A stretch of 64,000 nt of DNA. Origin: Megamerina dolium (Eukaryota; Arthropoda; Insecta; Diptera; Megamerinidae). The stretch lies in NCBI GenBank assembly GCA_963854835.1, contig OY978527.1, positions 18,943,345-19,007,344 on the forward strand, given 5' to 3'. The notes under the pieces were generated by a model that saw only the letters and a program-made list of their open reading frames with translations, was not told the DNA's origin and made no database searches. Below are positions 33,921 to 46,061 of this stretch, in pieces (within the stretch, counting starts at the first letter, position 1; every line of letters begins with the position of its first letter). A program made the position numbers and the translations under genes.

Positions 33921-35882
33921 CGGCTGCGCTGGCTAGGTCATGTCGAGCGAATGGATGAACACGCTCCAGCTAAGAAGGTGTTATATTCGGAACCCGCTGG
34001 AGGACGACGCAGAAGAGGAAGACCTAACCTCCGGTGGAAGGACCAAGTACTGGAGAACCTGAATTTTTTTATTGTGTTCAACCATGAACATCCTCACCAT
34101 GAACAAAGTAAGTAAACGCATTAGCGCATAAGAAAAGGTAAACTTTGGAATATGGTATATCCAATCCTTATATTGTATTGAAATATTCTTTCTTTAGAAA
34201 GAAGCTGCAGTCACTGCTCCTCATTCGGAAAAAAATTCGAGAATCTTGAGAGCACTATCAGCGAGCTTCGGCGTGTGGTAGAAACGCAAAATGCTGAAAT
34301 AATGGAAGTCTCTAAATCCCTTTAGACAAGCCATATGGTGGGTCCCTGAATTATGGATAATACCTTCATATGAATTATAATTATACTTACCTTTATTTGA
34401 ATTGAATAATACTTACCTAGATTTCTTACTTACATATGTCAACCCAACTCTCCACATAAATTCCCTTTTTATGTTTTTGGGTTTTCGCGGCTCGTGCTAC
34501 GTTCGACCGATGTGTTTTGGTTTATATTTGGTCCTAGAGGTTCAACCGTCAAGCCATTCCGCGCTACCTTTTTTTTTTGGCATTCTTAAAATTATCCGAA
34601 CTCTATTCTGTCAAGAAATACAATGTAATTTCTTTTTGTAGCCATTAATTAAAATGAAAAGCAAGTGAATTTTATACATCTACATGTATCGTGTGGCATT
34701 TATTAGTGATTCCAATATTTGAATAATATATACATTTATCGTGAGGCATTTAGCAGTGAAATATTTAGGACGCGATCGTAACATATAAGGTGGTAACAGA
34801 GCAGCTGGTGCGGCAAGAATCAGAAAAAACAGCAGTTGCAAAATATTTTCTGTTAAGCGAATTTCTTCCATTTCGTGAAGTGACGTCAAGAACATTACAC
34901 TGGTGCTTAAGACGCAGCTAATACAGCAAATAAATGTTGACGGATCACATGGTAAAGTGAGGATGATATCGTTTCGAAACTTTTACGTATTTACAAGTAT
35001 AGACGACGCTTATTTAACATTCATTATTTGTTTTTTTTTTTTTTTTTTTTTAACATTTCAGCTATTTCCAAGTTTGTTTTTTTCCCTTACTAATTTTGTT
35101 TTTTCATGAAATTTTTTATTTCCTTTTTCCTTATTGAAAAAAGTTTTTATATTTATATTCTAAATATGTATCTATGGATTTTAATTTCTTTTCGTTCTTA
35201 TTTATTTTGACTACTGTAATAATGTTATGTTAATGTTGTTGTTGTTGTTGACTGACCTTGAAATACTTTGTTATATTTATTTTTTGCTGGAACTGTGGGT
35301 GTAAAACGGAATATATCCAAAAGGAACAAAAAGCGACTAATCTATTTTTGTACCCGTTCGGGTATAGAAGGCGACTTATCTACATTTATACCCGTAGGAG
35401 TATAAAAAGCGACTTATCCACATATATACTTATCTTCATTTATTACCTACATTTATTCGGGCATAAAAGGGTACAATTGGTCTCTTCGTAGGACATGCTC
35501 GAACAAAAGGGAACAGTCCATTCCATATAAAGAGATCACTATAATCTCCTCATCCAGCAGCCTGAGCGTGTGTGCCCACCCTTCCTGGATTGCTTCGCTT
35601 GCCGGAACCATAGCAATCCCCTAAAAAAACTCGACGCCTAAGCTACACCATCGGCAGAATTTTACTCTCCCTTTTACTCAACAGAAACTTAAAACATTTC
35701 CTTACAATAAAACATGCTCTTGACAATAGATTTTATTACAAAAAAATGTATGAAAAACAATATAAATATATATAAAAAGAATAAAATAAATGTATTAAAA
35801 TAAATAAATATCAATAAATAGTAATAAATAAATAATTAATCAAAATAAGACTAGAATAAAAAAAAATAACTTTAGATACACG

Positions 35883-35891
35883 TATATATAT

Positions 35892-35969
<78 letters not shown>

Positions 35970-35971
35970 AT

Positions 35972-36013
<42 letters not shown>
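35883..36013. repeat. TA microsatellite
   Basis: About 130 bp of almost pure TA dinucleotides with a few CATACA interruptions. Confidence 0.95.
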
Positions 36014-36020
<7 letters not shown>

Positions 36021-36091
36021 GGTATACAAAAATATATATGATAAGTTAAAAGATAAATAATGAAGAAATAAATCAATAAAAGAAATAATTA

Positions 36092-36286
36092 GAACTAATA
36101 AATAAATCAACCAAAATCAGAAAAGAATTGGAAATAAAAAAATATGTATAAGTACAGTATCATATATGTACAACGACAAAAAAATGTAACCTAATAAATC
36201 AACCAAAATAAGAAAAGAATTGGAAATAAAAAAAATATGTATAAGTACAGTAAGTATCATATATTACAACGACAAAAAAAATGTAA
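36092..36286. repeat. Two tandem copies of a 95-100-bp unit
   Basis: Unit AATCAACCAAAAT...AGAAAAGAATTGGAAAT...ATGTATAAGTACAGTA...ACAACGACAAAAAAATG occurs at about 36092-36186 and 36187-36286, differing by a few bases and an AGTA insertion. Confidence 0.85.
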
Positions 36287-36709
36287 CCTAATAAATGTAT
36301 GAACACAAAAAAAATGAAATGGTAAAAATTCCTGAGTGGGGGTGAAATAATTTCGAAGTAAGTCGGGGATTCAGGAAGCTTCACTCTTCCATAAAAAATA
36401 AAAACAAATATGGACAATTCGCTGGGAGTTTCCATACTCCTATTGAGCTCAATACGGGGGGAAAACACCTATGGCGTTCTATAAACACTATTCATATTTT
36501 CAGCAGTCTGGCTTGCGTTTTCGCCTTCTTTGACGCGTGCTCAAACAATACTTAGTCAAGCAATCACAAAACTGCCTGAAAAGTTTATTTAGTACGAAAT
36601 CCTATCCTTCTAACACCATCTAGCGTAACTCTATCGCACTTATACAACGAGAGATACAGATTACTAAAGCCATCTATTGGAAAAATTATGGATTTCCTTT
36701 TACTACATC

Positions 36710-36993
36710 CGAAGGGCTCGTTGGCCGAGCTTCTCTTCTATTACTTTTGTGCGTGTTAAATTTTTGACAGAATTCTTGTGACATCACTTTTTCTGAGCTT
36801 TGTCGCAAAGTTCTTTTAGAAGCTTTTCCATATCAAATTCTTACTGTCCGAAGAATTGCCAATTGATTGCCAACAGGTGGGTACCGTTCGAAAATAAATC
36901 TTTTCGATATGAAATTTGTTATGCTTCAGGCAGGGATTAAACCCACGACCTACAGGTCAGAAGACCAACACACTAGCCACTGAGCTAAGGCAC
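36710..36993 (-). mobile_element. tRNA-derived SINE, copy B (diverged)
   Basis: Minus-strand reading: head TGTGCCTTAGCTCAGTGGCT, B-box-like GGTTTAATCCC, then the family body and a 3' part with GAAGAGAAGCTCGGCCAACG. The family stem-loop end is incomplete. Most diverged of the five copies. Confidence 0.75.
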
Positions 36994-37049
36994 ATACATA
37001 CACACACACACAGATATATATATATATATGTGTGTGTGTATTAGGGGCT

Positions 37050-37790
37050 CGGGTGTCAACACGAGAGGGAACATTATTTTTAAATTAGTTCAACTGCTCG
37101 CGTACGCTGACGACATAGACATTATCGCTCGCTGAGTTGATGCTCTTAAGGATAGGTTCCTGCGGATCGAACCGGCATGTCAGTACCATCAACACCAAAT
37201 ACTGATGAATTCTTGACCATCGGCAACTACAAATTTGAAACTGTGCATGACTTCATCTACCCTGGCGTAAACGTGAATAGCTCAAACAACACCAGCACAG
37301 AAATCCAACGCCGAATAATGTTAGCAAACAAAAGCTACTACGCCCTTGCGAAACACTTTAAAAGCAGAACACTCAGCCGATTGATTAAAATTAAGCTGTA
37401 TAAAACCCTCATATGCCCAGTGCTGACCTATGGCAGTGAAACATGAACTACGAGCAGGCATAATGAATCAAGGCTCTGCACATTTGAGCGAAGTCTATTA
37501 CGCCGCATCTTCGGCGCAGTGAATGATGGAGGAGAATGGCGCAAACGCTTCAACCACGGACTTAAACATCTTTATAATATCCCCGGCATCATAGCCACCG
37601 TCAAAACTCAACGACTTAGATGAGCTGGTCACATAGAGAGAGAGAATGAAGATTACCCCCCGCAACAAATCCTGCGTTCCACATGCTATAGAACTAGGAA
37701 AAAGGGACGCCCAAGACTGAGATGGATAGACGAAGTGGACAGTGATGCAGCCATTGTGCCATTAACGCTAACAACCAGTTAAATAATTAA
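37050..37790 (+). pseudogene. RTE-like reverse transcriptase C-terminal fragment, a different family
   Basis: Contains QLLAYADDIDIIA near 37090, the frame FLTIGNYKFETVHDF, then LANKSYYALAKHFKSRTLSR and PVLTYGSET, and RRIFGAVNDGGEWR, KKGRPRLRWIDEV further on. The order matches the RTE tail at 33360-34060 but residue identity is clearly lower, so it is another subfamily. Stops and shifts are present. Confidence 0.7.
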
Positions 37791-38000
37791 TTAAACAAAT
37801 CAGCAATTTATCGATTACCACTTTGGCTTATGCCATTAAGGCAACCGACTTATTTAGGCAGTCGTATTATTCAACACGAAGTATCTAATTGATAACGCGA
37901 ACTAATCCCTTAAATTTACAACCAACCTCCTTCAACAACTCTTACTGATAACATTTATTTATTATTTATTAATTAAATACTCTATAAATAGAAAAAAATA

Positions 38001-38106
<106 letters not shown>

Positions 38107-38392
38107 CTTATATTTAACATGAACAACCAGGTTCATAAAATAAAACGACCAACACACTTGATTCGCAAAATTCGTAATGATTTCATTTCAAATACTTAAT
38201 ACTGAGGTCAGTGATATAACGGTATATCTTAAATTACATAATGAGAGAAAAGATAGAGGAAGGAGTAGTGGAACAGTTTATATAATGATAAAAAGTAATG
38301 GAAAAAAATTAAAAACAACATACACATATTCGCTTAGATATTAATAATACTTATATATTGCATTATTATTTTCGTGATTATTCAAAATAATA

Positions 38393-38755
38393 AAAAAAAA
38401 AAATAAATATGTGGCACTTAAAGCCCCAAAGGGCTCATTGGCCGAGTTTCTCTTCCATTACTGTTGTGCGTCTTAAATTTTGGACAATATTAGAAGGGAC
38501 CTACTTATTTTAGCCGGTTCCGAACGGCAGAACACTTGTGACATCACTTTTCTGAGCTTTGTCACAGAGAGTTCTTTTAGAAGCTTTTTCATGGCAAGTT
38601 GTTACTGTCGGAAGAATTGCCAATTGCTTGCCGACAGGTGGGTACCGTTTGAAAGAAAAATCTTATCGATATTAAATTTGTTATGCATCAGCCGGGGATT
38701 GAACCACGACCTACAGATCAGAAGGCGAACACACTAACCACTGAGCTACGGCACC
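38393..38755 (-). mobile_element. tRNA-derived SINE, copy C (full length, with target duplication)
   Basis: About 363 bp between direct repeats CAAAATAATA (38383-38392 and 38756-38765). Minus-strand reading: tRNA-like head GTGCCGTAGCTCAGTGGTTA, B box GGTTCAATCCC, family body, and a 3' end with the stem-loop AGCCCTTTGGGGCT, then AAGTGCCACATA and an A/T-rich tail. Best reference copy for the family. Confidence 0.85.
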
Positions 38756-38765
38756 CAAAATAATA

Positions 38766-39193
38766 CCAACATTTTTTTCCAGTTTTAGTTCGGTTTCTAC
38801 CTGTTATTTTCCTATCGAAATGTATATCTTTAATATCATTTTGGTGCTTATGCTCTCTTTTAATAATTTGTCTATTTCTTTTACAACCATTTTTGTCAAT
38901 GAAATGGGTATCTTAATTTTCTTTTACTCTCTTAATTATGTATTTTGGTTTTTGCTTCAAATTTCGATTTTTAAATTGTTGAGGTTGAATTCTTTCTACA
39001 TTAATTTTATCAATATGTTTTACTTTTCTATTTTTAACAAATTTTTGTGAATCTTGCAATACTATCCTGTCAACATGGTTATGTAATAAGTCATTTGGTT
39101 TTTGTGTTGGCTGTAGAATGAATTTTGTCATTGTAAATTTGTACAGCTTTAAAAACAATCGTTTTGTATCCTTGTACATTTTATCCAACTTAT
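38766..39193. other. AT-rich spacer, no gene seen
   Basis: Short frames on both strands are composed of low-complexity hydrophobic or lysine-rich residues; no domain recognised. Confidence 0.45.
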
Positions 39194-39430
39194 GCCCCTA
39201 TTGCGGTTCACAACTTTTGTAACAGTTTGGTCGCCGTCGAGAAATTCATATTGCCGTTCTCAACTCGACTGGCGGCTGATTTTTTTGATTGTGTTCATTA
39301 TTTTTGTGGTATTGCCGTTTGCAACCCTGTTTCAGTTTGGTCGACAAGCACGTTAAATATACACCACTGCTCATAAGCAGTTGTGTTTGCATCAGTTGCA
39401 GTTTACTTTAAACTAATAAAGCCAAAAATA

Positions 39431-39570
39431 ATGGAGAGATCGTAAGTAATAATTAGCTTGGCTTCATATTGTAATTTCTCAACATTTTATACATTTTCAG
39501 AAGTTTAAAAATTACAACCAAATCTCAATTTGAGAGGCTTGTTCAACTAATGGACCAGAATCCAAGCTAA
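39431..39570 (+). pseudogene. DNA-binding accessory protein of the Harbinger element (N-terminus)
   Basis: ATGGAGAGATC is followed by GTAAGTAA, and after the acceptor TTTCAG at about 39500 the frame continues LKITTKSQFERLVQLMDQNP, then a stop. This resembles the start of the Myb/SANT- or MADF-like partner protein of Harbinger elements. The rest is deleted. Confidence 0.5.
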
Positions 39571-39705
39571 CAAAGTAGACGTGAATCTAAGAAAATAAGA
39601 TTTTTTTTTTTAAATAATTTAAGTTATCTTCCATTTACCAAAAAAGACTGAAATGAATTTAAAAAATAAATAAGAGATAAATTTATTGAGCTTGGAAAGA
39701 ACGCA

Positions 39706-40153
39706 TTATATTATTTCTGATACTCCTTGCAGCGTCTGTTTCGTCTCCAATACATCTAATACTTCTTTTAAAACAAGTGACATTGTAGATTGAGCCACTC
39801 CTATATTGAAGTCATTGCCGCTGCTCTTCTGGTAGCTTCCATCAGCGAAAAATCTAAGAGCAGCACACAATTTCAATATTGGTGGCATAGATACGACACG
39901 CACAGATTTCTTGAAATGGTCTTTTACGTCATCCAGCAAAAAGCAAAATGCCTCTTTGCTCAGTCGAAAATAGCTAATAAATCTATAAAAAAATTTATTA
40001 TTTGCTTTTATTTATTTTGAACAATATTTATACTTTTCGCTAGGTAGTTCAAGAGGGTTAGAGTCATCACGAATTTTTCTCCGTAAGCGTAGCAAATCAA
40101 TTTTCGCGTCTTCGTTTTCATCTTCATAAAACAAATCTACACTAATATCCATT
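39706..40153 (-). pseudogene. Harbinger transposase N-terminal part, two exons
   Basis: First exon from the ATG at about 40153: MDISVDLFYEDENEDAKIDL, LLRLRRKIRDDSNPLELP. After a short intron (GTATAAAT...TTATAG, about 40038-39984) the frame continues FRLSKEAFCFLLDDVKDHF and KLCAALRFFADGSYQKSSGN, the helix-turn-helix region preceding the catalytic core in HARBI1-like proteins. It stops at 39706; the DDE domain is missing. Confidence 0.7.
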
Positions 40154-40374
40154 TTAAATAATTTTCACAGCAAAACACAATTGTATATTTCCTTAATTTT
40201 TACTTTTAATCGACCACTTTTCTGTCATAAGTGATATTTTAAGCTGGTAACGCCATAACAATTTCAACCGAAAACAGTGGTGTACCACAATACCAAAAAA
40301 TAGTTTGGTCTTGTTGAAGTCGGGTCGACTCTAAGACGACCAAACTGGGTTGAGTGGTGAACCGCAATAGGGGC

Positions 40375-40982
40375 AATAATATATTGTGATACAATAGATA
40401 ATGTTTTACCGACGGCAAAACGCACTTTTGGTTGATCTATTTTGTTTTTATTTTATTTCTCGCTTTTTTTCCTCCTCTCATTATTTGAAGTGTTGTTAAT
40501 TGGTATATGTGCAAAAACAATACCCGAGATCATGTCTCACATATTGCACATACCTTTTACATAAATACATTTTGATACACACATATCCGAATATTTAATT
40601 GGCGTATTGGCAATTATTCATTATTCATTATTGGTACACCCCACCGACGAGATCAAAGTGGTCCTTAATTTTGCAATTTCACAACGAACAAGAAAATACT
40701 TCACAATTGTTGTTGGCCCCAAATATTAGGGTGTAACAGTGGGTACCAACAAACGATTTTGCTGTTGAATTTTGAATACTACATTTTTATTAAATTACAA
40801 AAGTTTTTATTTCTTTCTCGCTACGGTTTACTAATTAATCCATTTGATTACAAGTTCATATTGATTGATCTAATTAGTGTGATCGCCTTGCATCAAGACA
40901 AGGACTCTATTTACGCAAAGTAAAGCCAAATTTCAATTAAATCTCTTACGTTATATCGCATCTGAATTCCCAAATATTCGAA
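40375..40982. other. Probable BEL/Pao leader or LTR remains
   Basis: No coding sequence. TGTTGGCCCCAAATATTAGG near 40707, GTGTAACA near 40731 and GGGTACCAACAAACG soon after could be an LTR edge and primer site of the BEL-like element that follows, but no partner LTR was found. Confidence 0.35.
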
Positions 40983-41985
40983 ATGTCAGCTCTCAATCGT
41001 TTCAAGGCTATCGCCGAAGTTGTTAATGAATTTGAGGGCTTTTTTCATGCCATCAACTCGGAAGATCACACAAAATTTACCTTGGGAGAACAGAAAAAAG
41101 AATTCCAGTCCATATGGAGTGATTGCAAAACGGCATATCACTCTCTCAAAACAGAGGAAGTAGTTGAAAATCTTGACGTTAGTCATATTAAAGAGGCATA
41201 TAGAGAGTGTCTAGCCTCTCTGCAATCAACGCTCATCCTCACGAGCTGAGTTCCGAAAAGGCACCCCTCACAGTGTCGTCTGCTCTCGAAATTCCGCATC
41301 CACCCGCTGAAAGAGTAAATAATGACTACTCATTTCCCCATATTCAATTGCAGCCATGTGACACAGCATGCTTTTCCGGGAATTATATATCTTGGCCAAG
41401 CTTCAGAGGTATGTTTACGGCTCTATATCGAAATAACCCCCGGTTATCCACAGAAGAAAAATTTTCCCACTAACTCCAAAAACCCGTGGACAAGCGCATA
41501 CCATCATTAAGTTAACTCCCCTGACTAATGATGGCTTCGCGTTCGCTTGGTACAATCTTGAACAGCGATATGAAAACAAGAGGATATTTATAAATATACA
41601 GTTAAATACACTTTTCGGCCTACAATCGGTTACCAATGAAACCGGTCCCAATTTAAAGTGCTTACAGTGCACCATTAACGACTGCATCACAAACTTGAAA
41701 CTTTTGAACGTTGACACGCGTCACTGGGATACGATTTTCATGTTCTTATGTTCAACAAAACTCTCCGATATAACCCTGTGTGGGAGCAATCGTTGAAGGA
41801 TAAGCGTGAAATTCCGAAGTGGAGCGATTTCGACGCTTTATTACCTGAGCGTTATCAGACACTGGAGTCTGTTTCAGATATACGAAGAGGTCCTCGGCCA
41901 CTCAGCCAGCCACCTAATCGACAACCCAGTCGATTTGATCCTCCTAAGCGATTCTGCAATCCTACAGTGAACCTCGCAAAGTAAA
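40983..41985 (+). pseudogene. BEL/Pao Gag remnant
   Basis: ATG at 40983 starts MSALNRFKAIAEVVNEFEGF with a helical N-terminus. After a shift, QPCDTACFSGNYISWPSFRG and LYRNNPRLSTEEKFSH match the BEL/Pao Gag signature (a short proline-rich stretch, then F-x-G-x-x-x-x-W-x-x-F). Later pieces (FAWYNLEQRYENKR; WEQSLKDKREIPKWSDFDAL) continue the capsid-like region in other frames. At least three frame changes. Confidence 0.7.
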
Positions 41986-42896
41986 CACAGATCACGTCAA
42001 CGTTTCATATCGTGATTGTCCTGTTGTGCCTTCCTTTTGAAGGCTCTAACTTCTCCTTAGGTAACTTATTTCTTAGAACTTACCCCTTTCACTCTGCTTC
42101 TGCTTCCCGTAATTCTTCTATTGCACATCACAATTACGTTTCTATAGTATAGTGTTTCTTGTCACAATATAGCCTTTATTTATTGGACAAAGTAATTTTT
42201 CTTTCACACAAAATAACTCTTATTCGACTATATAATTTTTCCTTCACAATGTACATTATATAATATTTTTCTCTCACAATATAGTTTACATGTAACAATG
42301 TGTTATATCCTAAACAAAATATTTTTATCAATGTTGTTTTTCTTCACAATAAAAAACCATTATTTAACAGTGTGTTATATCCTTCATAATATAGTTTTAT
42401 CAATCAAATATAACCTAATTTACAACTTAACCCCATTTTTGAACGAAAGATTTTCTGAAGAAAGTGCAATTTCTTAAGTCGATTCATTGCAATTTCTTCA
42501 GTAGGTCATAGTTTTAACTTGTTTTTAGTAAGTCATCATTACTATTTCCAGCTTCTGACCAGGATATCTACAACCCGTAGTAATACATTCCCTACAACGG
42601 AACTCAGCGAAAAAGTGAGTTCGAAGCATTACTTCCGAAAGAAGTCTCGTTCATTCGACGAACGAAATGATTTACAAACGTCAACGCATTAGACATCACC
42701 AAATACTGGCCCCTTACGATTACTATCACGGAAATGCTGATACGAGAATTGTGGCTCGGGAATTATATAACCTTTTGAAGCCACACTCGCATCATTTTAA
42801 CAACGTTCTTAAAGATTACATGATACTGACCATCATACGAATCCCTCTCTCACTTTGTACAGTTCTTCGTAACTGCACTCATTAAGTTTGTTAGGT
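41986..42896. other. Decayed BEL-like internal sequence
   Basis: AT-rich; several TTCACAATATAG-like repeats between 42150 and 42400. No intact frame. Faint cysteine-rich remnants near 42010-42060 could be the Gag tail. Confidence 0.35.
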
Positions 42897-42977
42897 TTTA
42901 TGAAGCATCAAGGGAACTGTGCGCTGCCATAGTTTACCTGCGTATGAATGGGCTCAGGTGCCAACTTCCCACTATTT
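42897..42977 (+). pseudogene. BEL/Pao RNase H fragment
   Basis: Reads FYEASRELCAAIVYLRMNGL, which fits the D-A-S-x-x-A-x-x-A-x-V-Y-L-R pattern of the BEL pol region, though the key Asp is not present here. It abuts a Ty3/gypsy fragment at about 42978, forming a chimeric open frame. Confidence 0.5.
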
Positions 42978-43757
42978 GTGGCCTGAAGTATACCCCATTC
43001 CAAATCAAGAAGCTAGTACAGTTGCGGATGTATTCGTGAACCAATGGATTACTCGTTTTGGTATACCGATGGAGTTACACTCAGACCAAGGTCGAAATTT
43101 CGAATCAGTTGTATTCCAAGAGATATGCCGTATGCTGGGTATATACAAAACTCGTACAACACCTTTGCATCCGCAATCTGATGGCATAGTAGAACGATTT
43201 AACCGTACCTTGGAGGAATATTTGAGAAAAGTCGTAGATAATTACCAAAGAGACTGGGATGTACATATACCAATGTTCCTCATGGCATATCGATGCGCTC
43301 AACATGATACGACGGCTACTACACCGGCAATGGCAAATTTTGGAAACGAGTTAAGACTGCCAGCTGATTTAAAATTTGGAGTTGTAACACCAACGAGATC
43401 AACCGAAGGTAATTATACTAGCGAAAAGCGGGAATAGTTGGATGAAGTACATCGGTTCATCAGAGAGCGGTCGCAGATGGTAAGCGATAAGATGAAGGCC
43501 AGGTATGACTTGAAAGCAAATTCCAAAGGATTCTACGAAGGAGAGCTTGTAATGTTCTATACAGTATTAGAGAATTATTGCAAATACATAAAAGAGTTAT
43601 TGTAATTAGTTGATTGGAAACAGAGTTGATAAAATAAATTGTTGCTGTGTATAGTTGTACAAACTAAGTGTTGCAATTATTTTTGACAGAATCCAGTGAT
43701 TGATCGAACAAGGTTAATTCAAAAAGAATTAAACGCTCACCTAATAAAAACGTAACA
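42978..43757 (+). mobile_element. Ty3/gypsy integrase fragment plus partial 3' LTR
   Basis: Integrase core from WPEVYPIPNQEAS with HSDQGRNFES and IVERFNR intact to a stop at 43437 (GAATAG where the related copy has GAACAG). It lacks the 2-bp deletion seen in the young element. A C-terminal part follows to about 43560 (ARYDLKANSKGFYEGEL). Then comes the last third of the 438-bp LTR (about 43575-43757, ending AAAACGTAACA). The sequence between them is deleted. Confidence 0.8.
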
Positions 43758-44025
43758 GTATATTCATATAAATTGTGGAACAACCTGGCATATGCGAGTA
43801 TATACTCCACCAACCAAACCGAGAAAGAAACCAAGAAACAATAGTACATTGCAATTGCATGCAAATCATATGGTATTTGTGGAACAAGTCATTAAAATGA
43901 ATAGAATTCTATTATCTATTCTGTTAAATTATAGTGTGTTTTCAGATTGCGTATAATTATGGAAATTTACTTCAAATCTTTAGTTAAATAATAATATAAC
44001 AATGTTTCACTGATTGAGTGTCTTG

Positions 44026-44646
44026 AGTGAAAGCAATCAGGTGTGGATTCTATGGGTTCCAGGTCACGTGGGAATTACTGGAAACGAAAAGGCAGATGAA
44101 CTCGCTAGAAAGGGAGCAGCAACCCCGTTTTAGGCGGATTGGGAAAGGACAACTTCTCCAAAATCTTTAAGGAAGCAGAAGATATACAAAGGAAGTAATA
44201 TTGGGACAATCTACCTGGGTTACTACAATCAAAATCGCACTTAGGAACATATAACCTAAATAGATTTGAGGATTGTATGAAGCTAAACAAGAATAACTTA
44301 AGAATCATTACAGGAATTCTGACAGGACATTATAGGTTGAATTATCACCTGACAAAACTGGGAATTTACTCTAATGAAATTTGTAGGTTTTGCGGGGAGG
44401 AGGATGAAACCTCGACACACGTACTGGAGGTGTGCCCCGCACTAATGCAAAAACGAAAGAAACACCTAGGGGAACATCTACTAACTGATGGGGCAATCAG
44501 ACTCGGGAATATAGGCGCAATACTACATTTCATAGAGGATGTTGGACTCAAAGAAGTACTTTGAACCAAAATGAAGGAGGCAGGATAGATCCCATAGGTC
44601 GCGGTGCTACATCCCAATTAACAATAATAATAATAATAATAATAAC
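44026..44646 (+). mobile_element. 3' end of an R1/LOA or I-type LINE with (TAA)n tail
   Basis: Begins in an RNase H domain (WILWVPGHVGITGNEKADEL), then after a shift EICRFCGEEDETSTHVLEVC, the CCHC-like zinc motif near the C-terminus of such LINE ORF2 proteins. It stops at 44564 and ends with AATAATAATAATAATAATAA at about 44622-44645, a trinucleotide tail like that of I factors. Strongly 5'-truncated. Confidence 0.75.
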
Positions 44647-45893
44647 ATAACACTTGAGTGTAATTTAATGTTAACATTGTATGACCTATTGAAATAAGTA
44701 ATATTTGGTTTTTCGAATCACCACTACAAATTGCGACGATATTTCGTACACCTCTATGTTCTTATATACAACTATGAAAAGTTTTGGAATATATGCCATT
44801 AAATTGTTTTAATAGATATTGTAAAATATTGATAACTGTCGTGGTAATAAGTAGCAGTTGATGTGCTATTAACTGGTCTTTAAAGGATTCTAATACATGC
44901 CCAAACTTACTTTATAATTATTTTTTTTTCCTACAATAATAAAGAACCAATGAAAAATAATGTGTCTTTATTCTAGTTATTTATTAAATAGATGTACATA
45001 TAAGATTGTTCAATATGTTTTTGTACAAAATTATTTGTTATGAGCAGCTCATTTCCATTAATGTTTTTACATTAATGTTAATTAATGTTATATACATACT
45101 TCCTTTCCATCTGTTTAAAGGAGAGCTTCAAGACGGTACACTTTGCGGAATGCTTTTGCTGTAGTCTGCGCAGGAGCAAATTTTCTTTCTTTAACGCTCT
45201 ACTACGTTTATAATAAACATATACAATATATATTTATATATTTATTAGTTCAACTGTGTGATTTACTTACACTTCCTTTCGTAATTCTTCAACCTCTTCG
45301 AGTTGCTAGTGTTTTGCAGATTTAGAGCAAAGTTTGAGGCTTCTTGAAGAGTAAAAGGGCGAATTTTCTTTATTTTCCTCGAACATCGTGCTGACTTCTG
45401 CATTAATGATGCTAACATTGTCGTCAACTTCAATAATTTCTAATTCTATCTCTGTTAATAAGTTAATTTAAACAGTTGAATATTTCTATACAATAACCAA
45501 CGATGTTTTGTTACCATTAATACAATTTCCGAACTTTGTTGATGCAACAATATAGCAACGATTTGCTTATTTCCTCTCCGCTGAACTTCCCCGAAGAGTT
45601 GTCCCACCAGAAACTCGGTAGACAGTTGCCACAATTATTCAATTTAAGCTTTACTATACAAACGCAAGAATTATAAAAATTTATTTGCCCTTCTTGGTTA
45701 ATTTTCTTTTCGTTTATGACATCATCATACGAACAGTTGACTGTCAAACTCAAACCAAAAAGATAACTGTTCACTCAGAAACAAATGAGCGAGGTGAGTC
45801 TCTTTTCCATTTTATAATATCCTACGATCTCAATATTTGTAACAGGGATAGTTTCGAAACGAATCTCCCTGTCGGATCATCGAATGATTCTCT
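44647..45893. other. No gene seen
   Basis: AT-rich; TTAATGTT units repeat near 45055-45090. No recognisable frame or element end. Last part may be deleted LINE leader. Confidence 0.45.
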
Positions 45894-46061
45894 TTGACCT
45901 AGGCTGGGAGAGGGAGATTAGACAACCACATAGAAACCCCAAACGAACATCTTGGAATCTTTTTGACAAGGCAGTTAGCGATAGACTCCATAGAAATAGA
46001 ACAGCCATAGAGTCCCGGAATAATCTGGAAGACCGGGTCGTCCCTAGAAAAAAGTTTTCAG

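Larger units (their letters stand above)
29045..34062 (+). mobile_element. Second RTE copy, split by a 2.1-kb insertion and 3'-truncated
   Basis: 29045-30983 and 33108-34062 together match the RTE at 4434-7424 and keep several segments that copy has lost. The 3' end after GGAGAACCTGA at 34062, including the AAGT tail, is missing. Many stops and shifts break the endonuclease half. Confidence 0.82.
34063..36709. other. AT-rich repeat region without a clear gene
   Basis: A short frame at about 34201-34324 encodes CSHCSSFGKKFENLESTISE and an amphipathic helix; this resembles the zinc/coiled-coil start of some LINE ORF1 proteins, with low confidence. TGGTAACAGAGCAGCTGG at about 34791, just after a GTAACA, may be a primer binding site of an LTR element. 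Poly-T runs, a TA microsatellite and a tandem duplication are listed separately. Confidence 0.35.
39194..40374. mobile_element. PIF/Harbinger-type DNA transposon, 1.18 kb, internally deleted
   Basis: Left end GCCCCTATTGCGGTTCAC and the right end, reversed, with the same 18 bases; both continue to CAGTTTGGTCG further inside. Convergent remnants of a DNA-binding protein (+) and a transposase (-) lie within. It is a different family from 12445-13429, as the ends differ. Confidence 0.8.

Noticed and set aside
35840..36076. 78-codon minus-strand frame
   Set aside because: Translation of the TA microsatellite (alternating Tyr and Ile).
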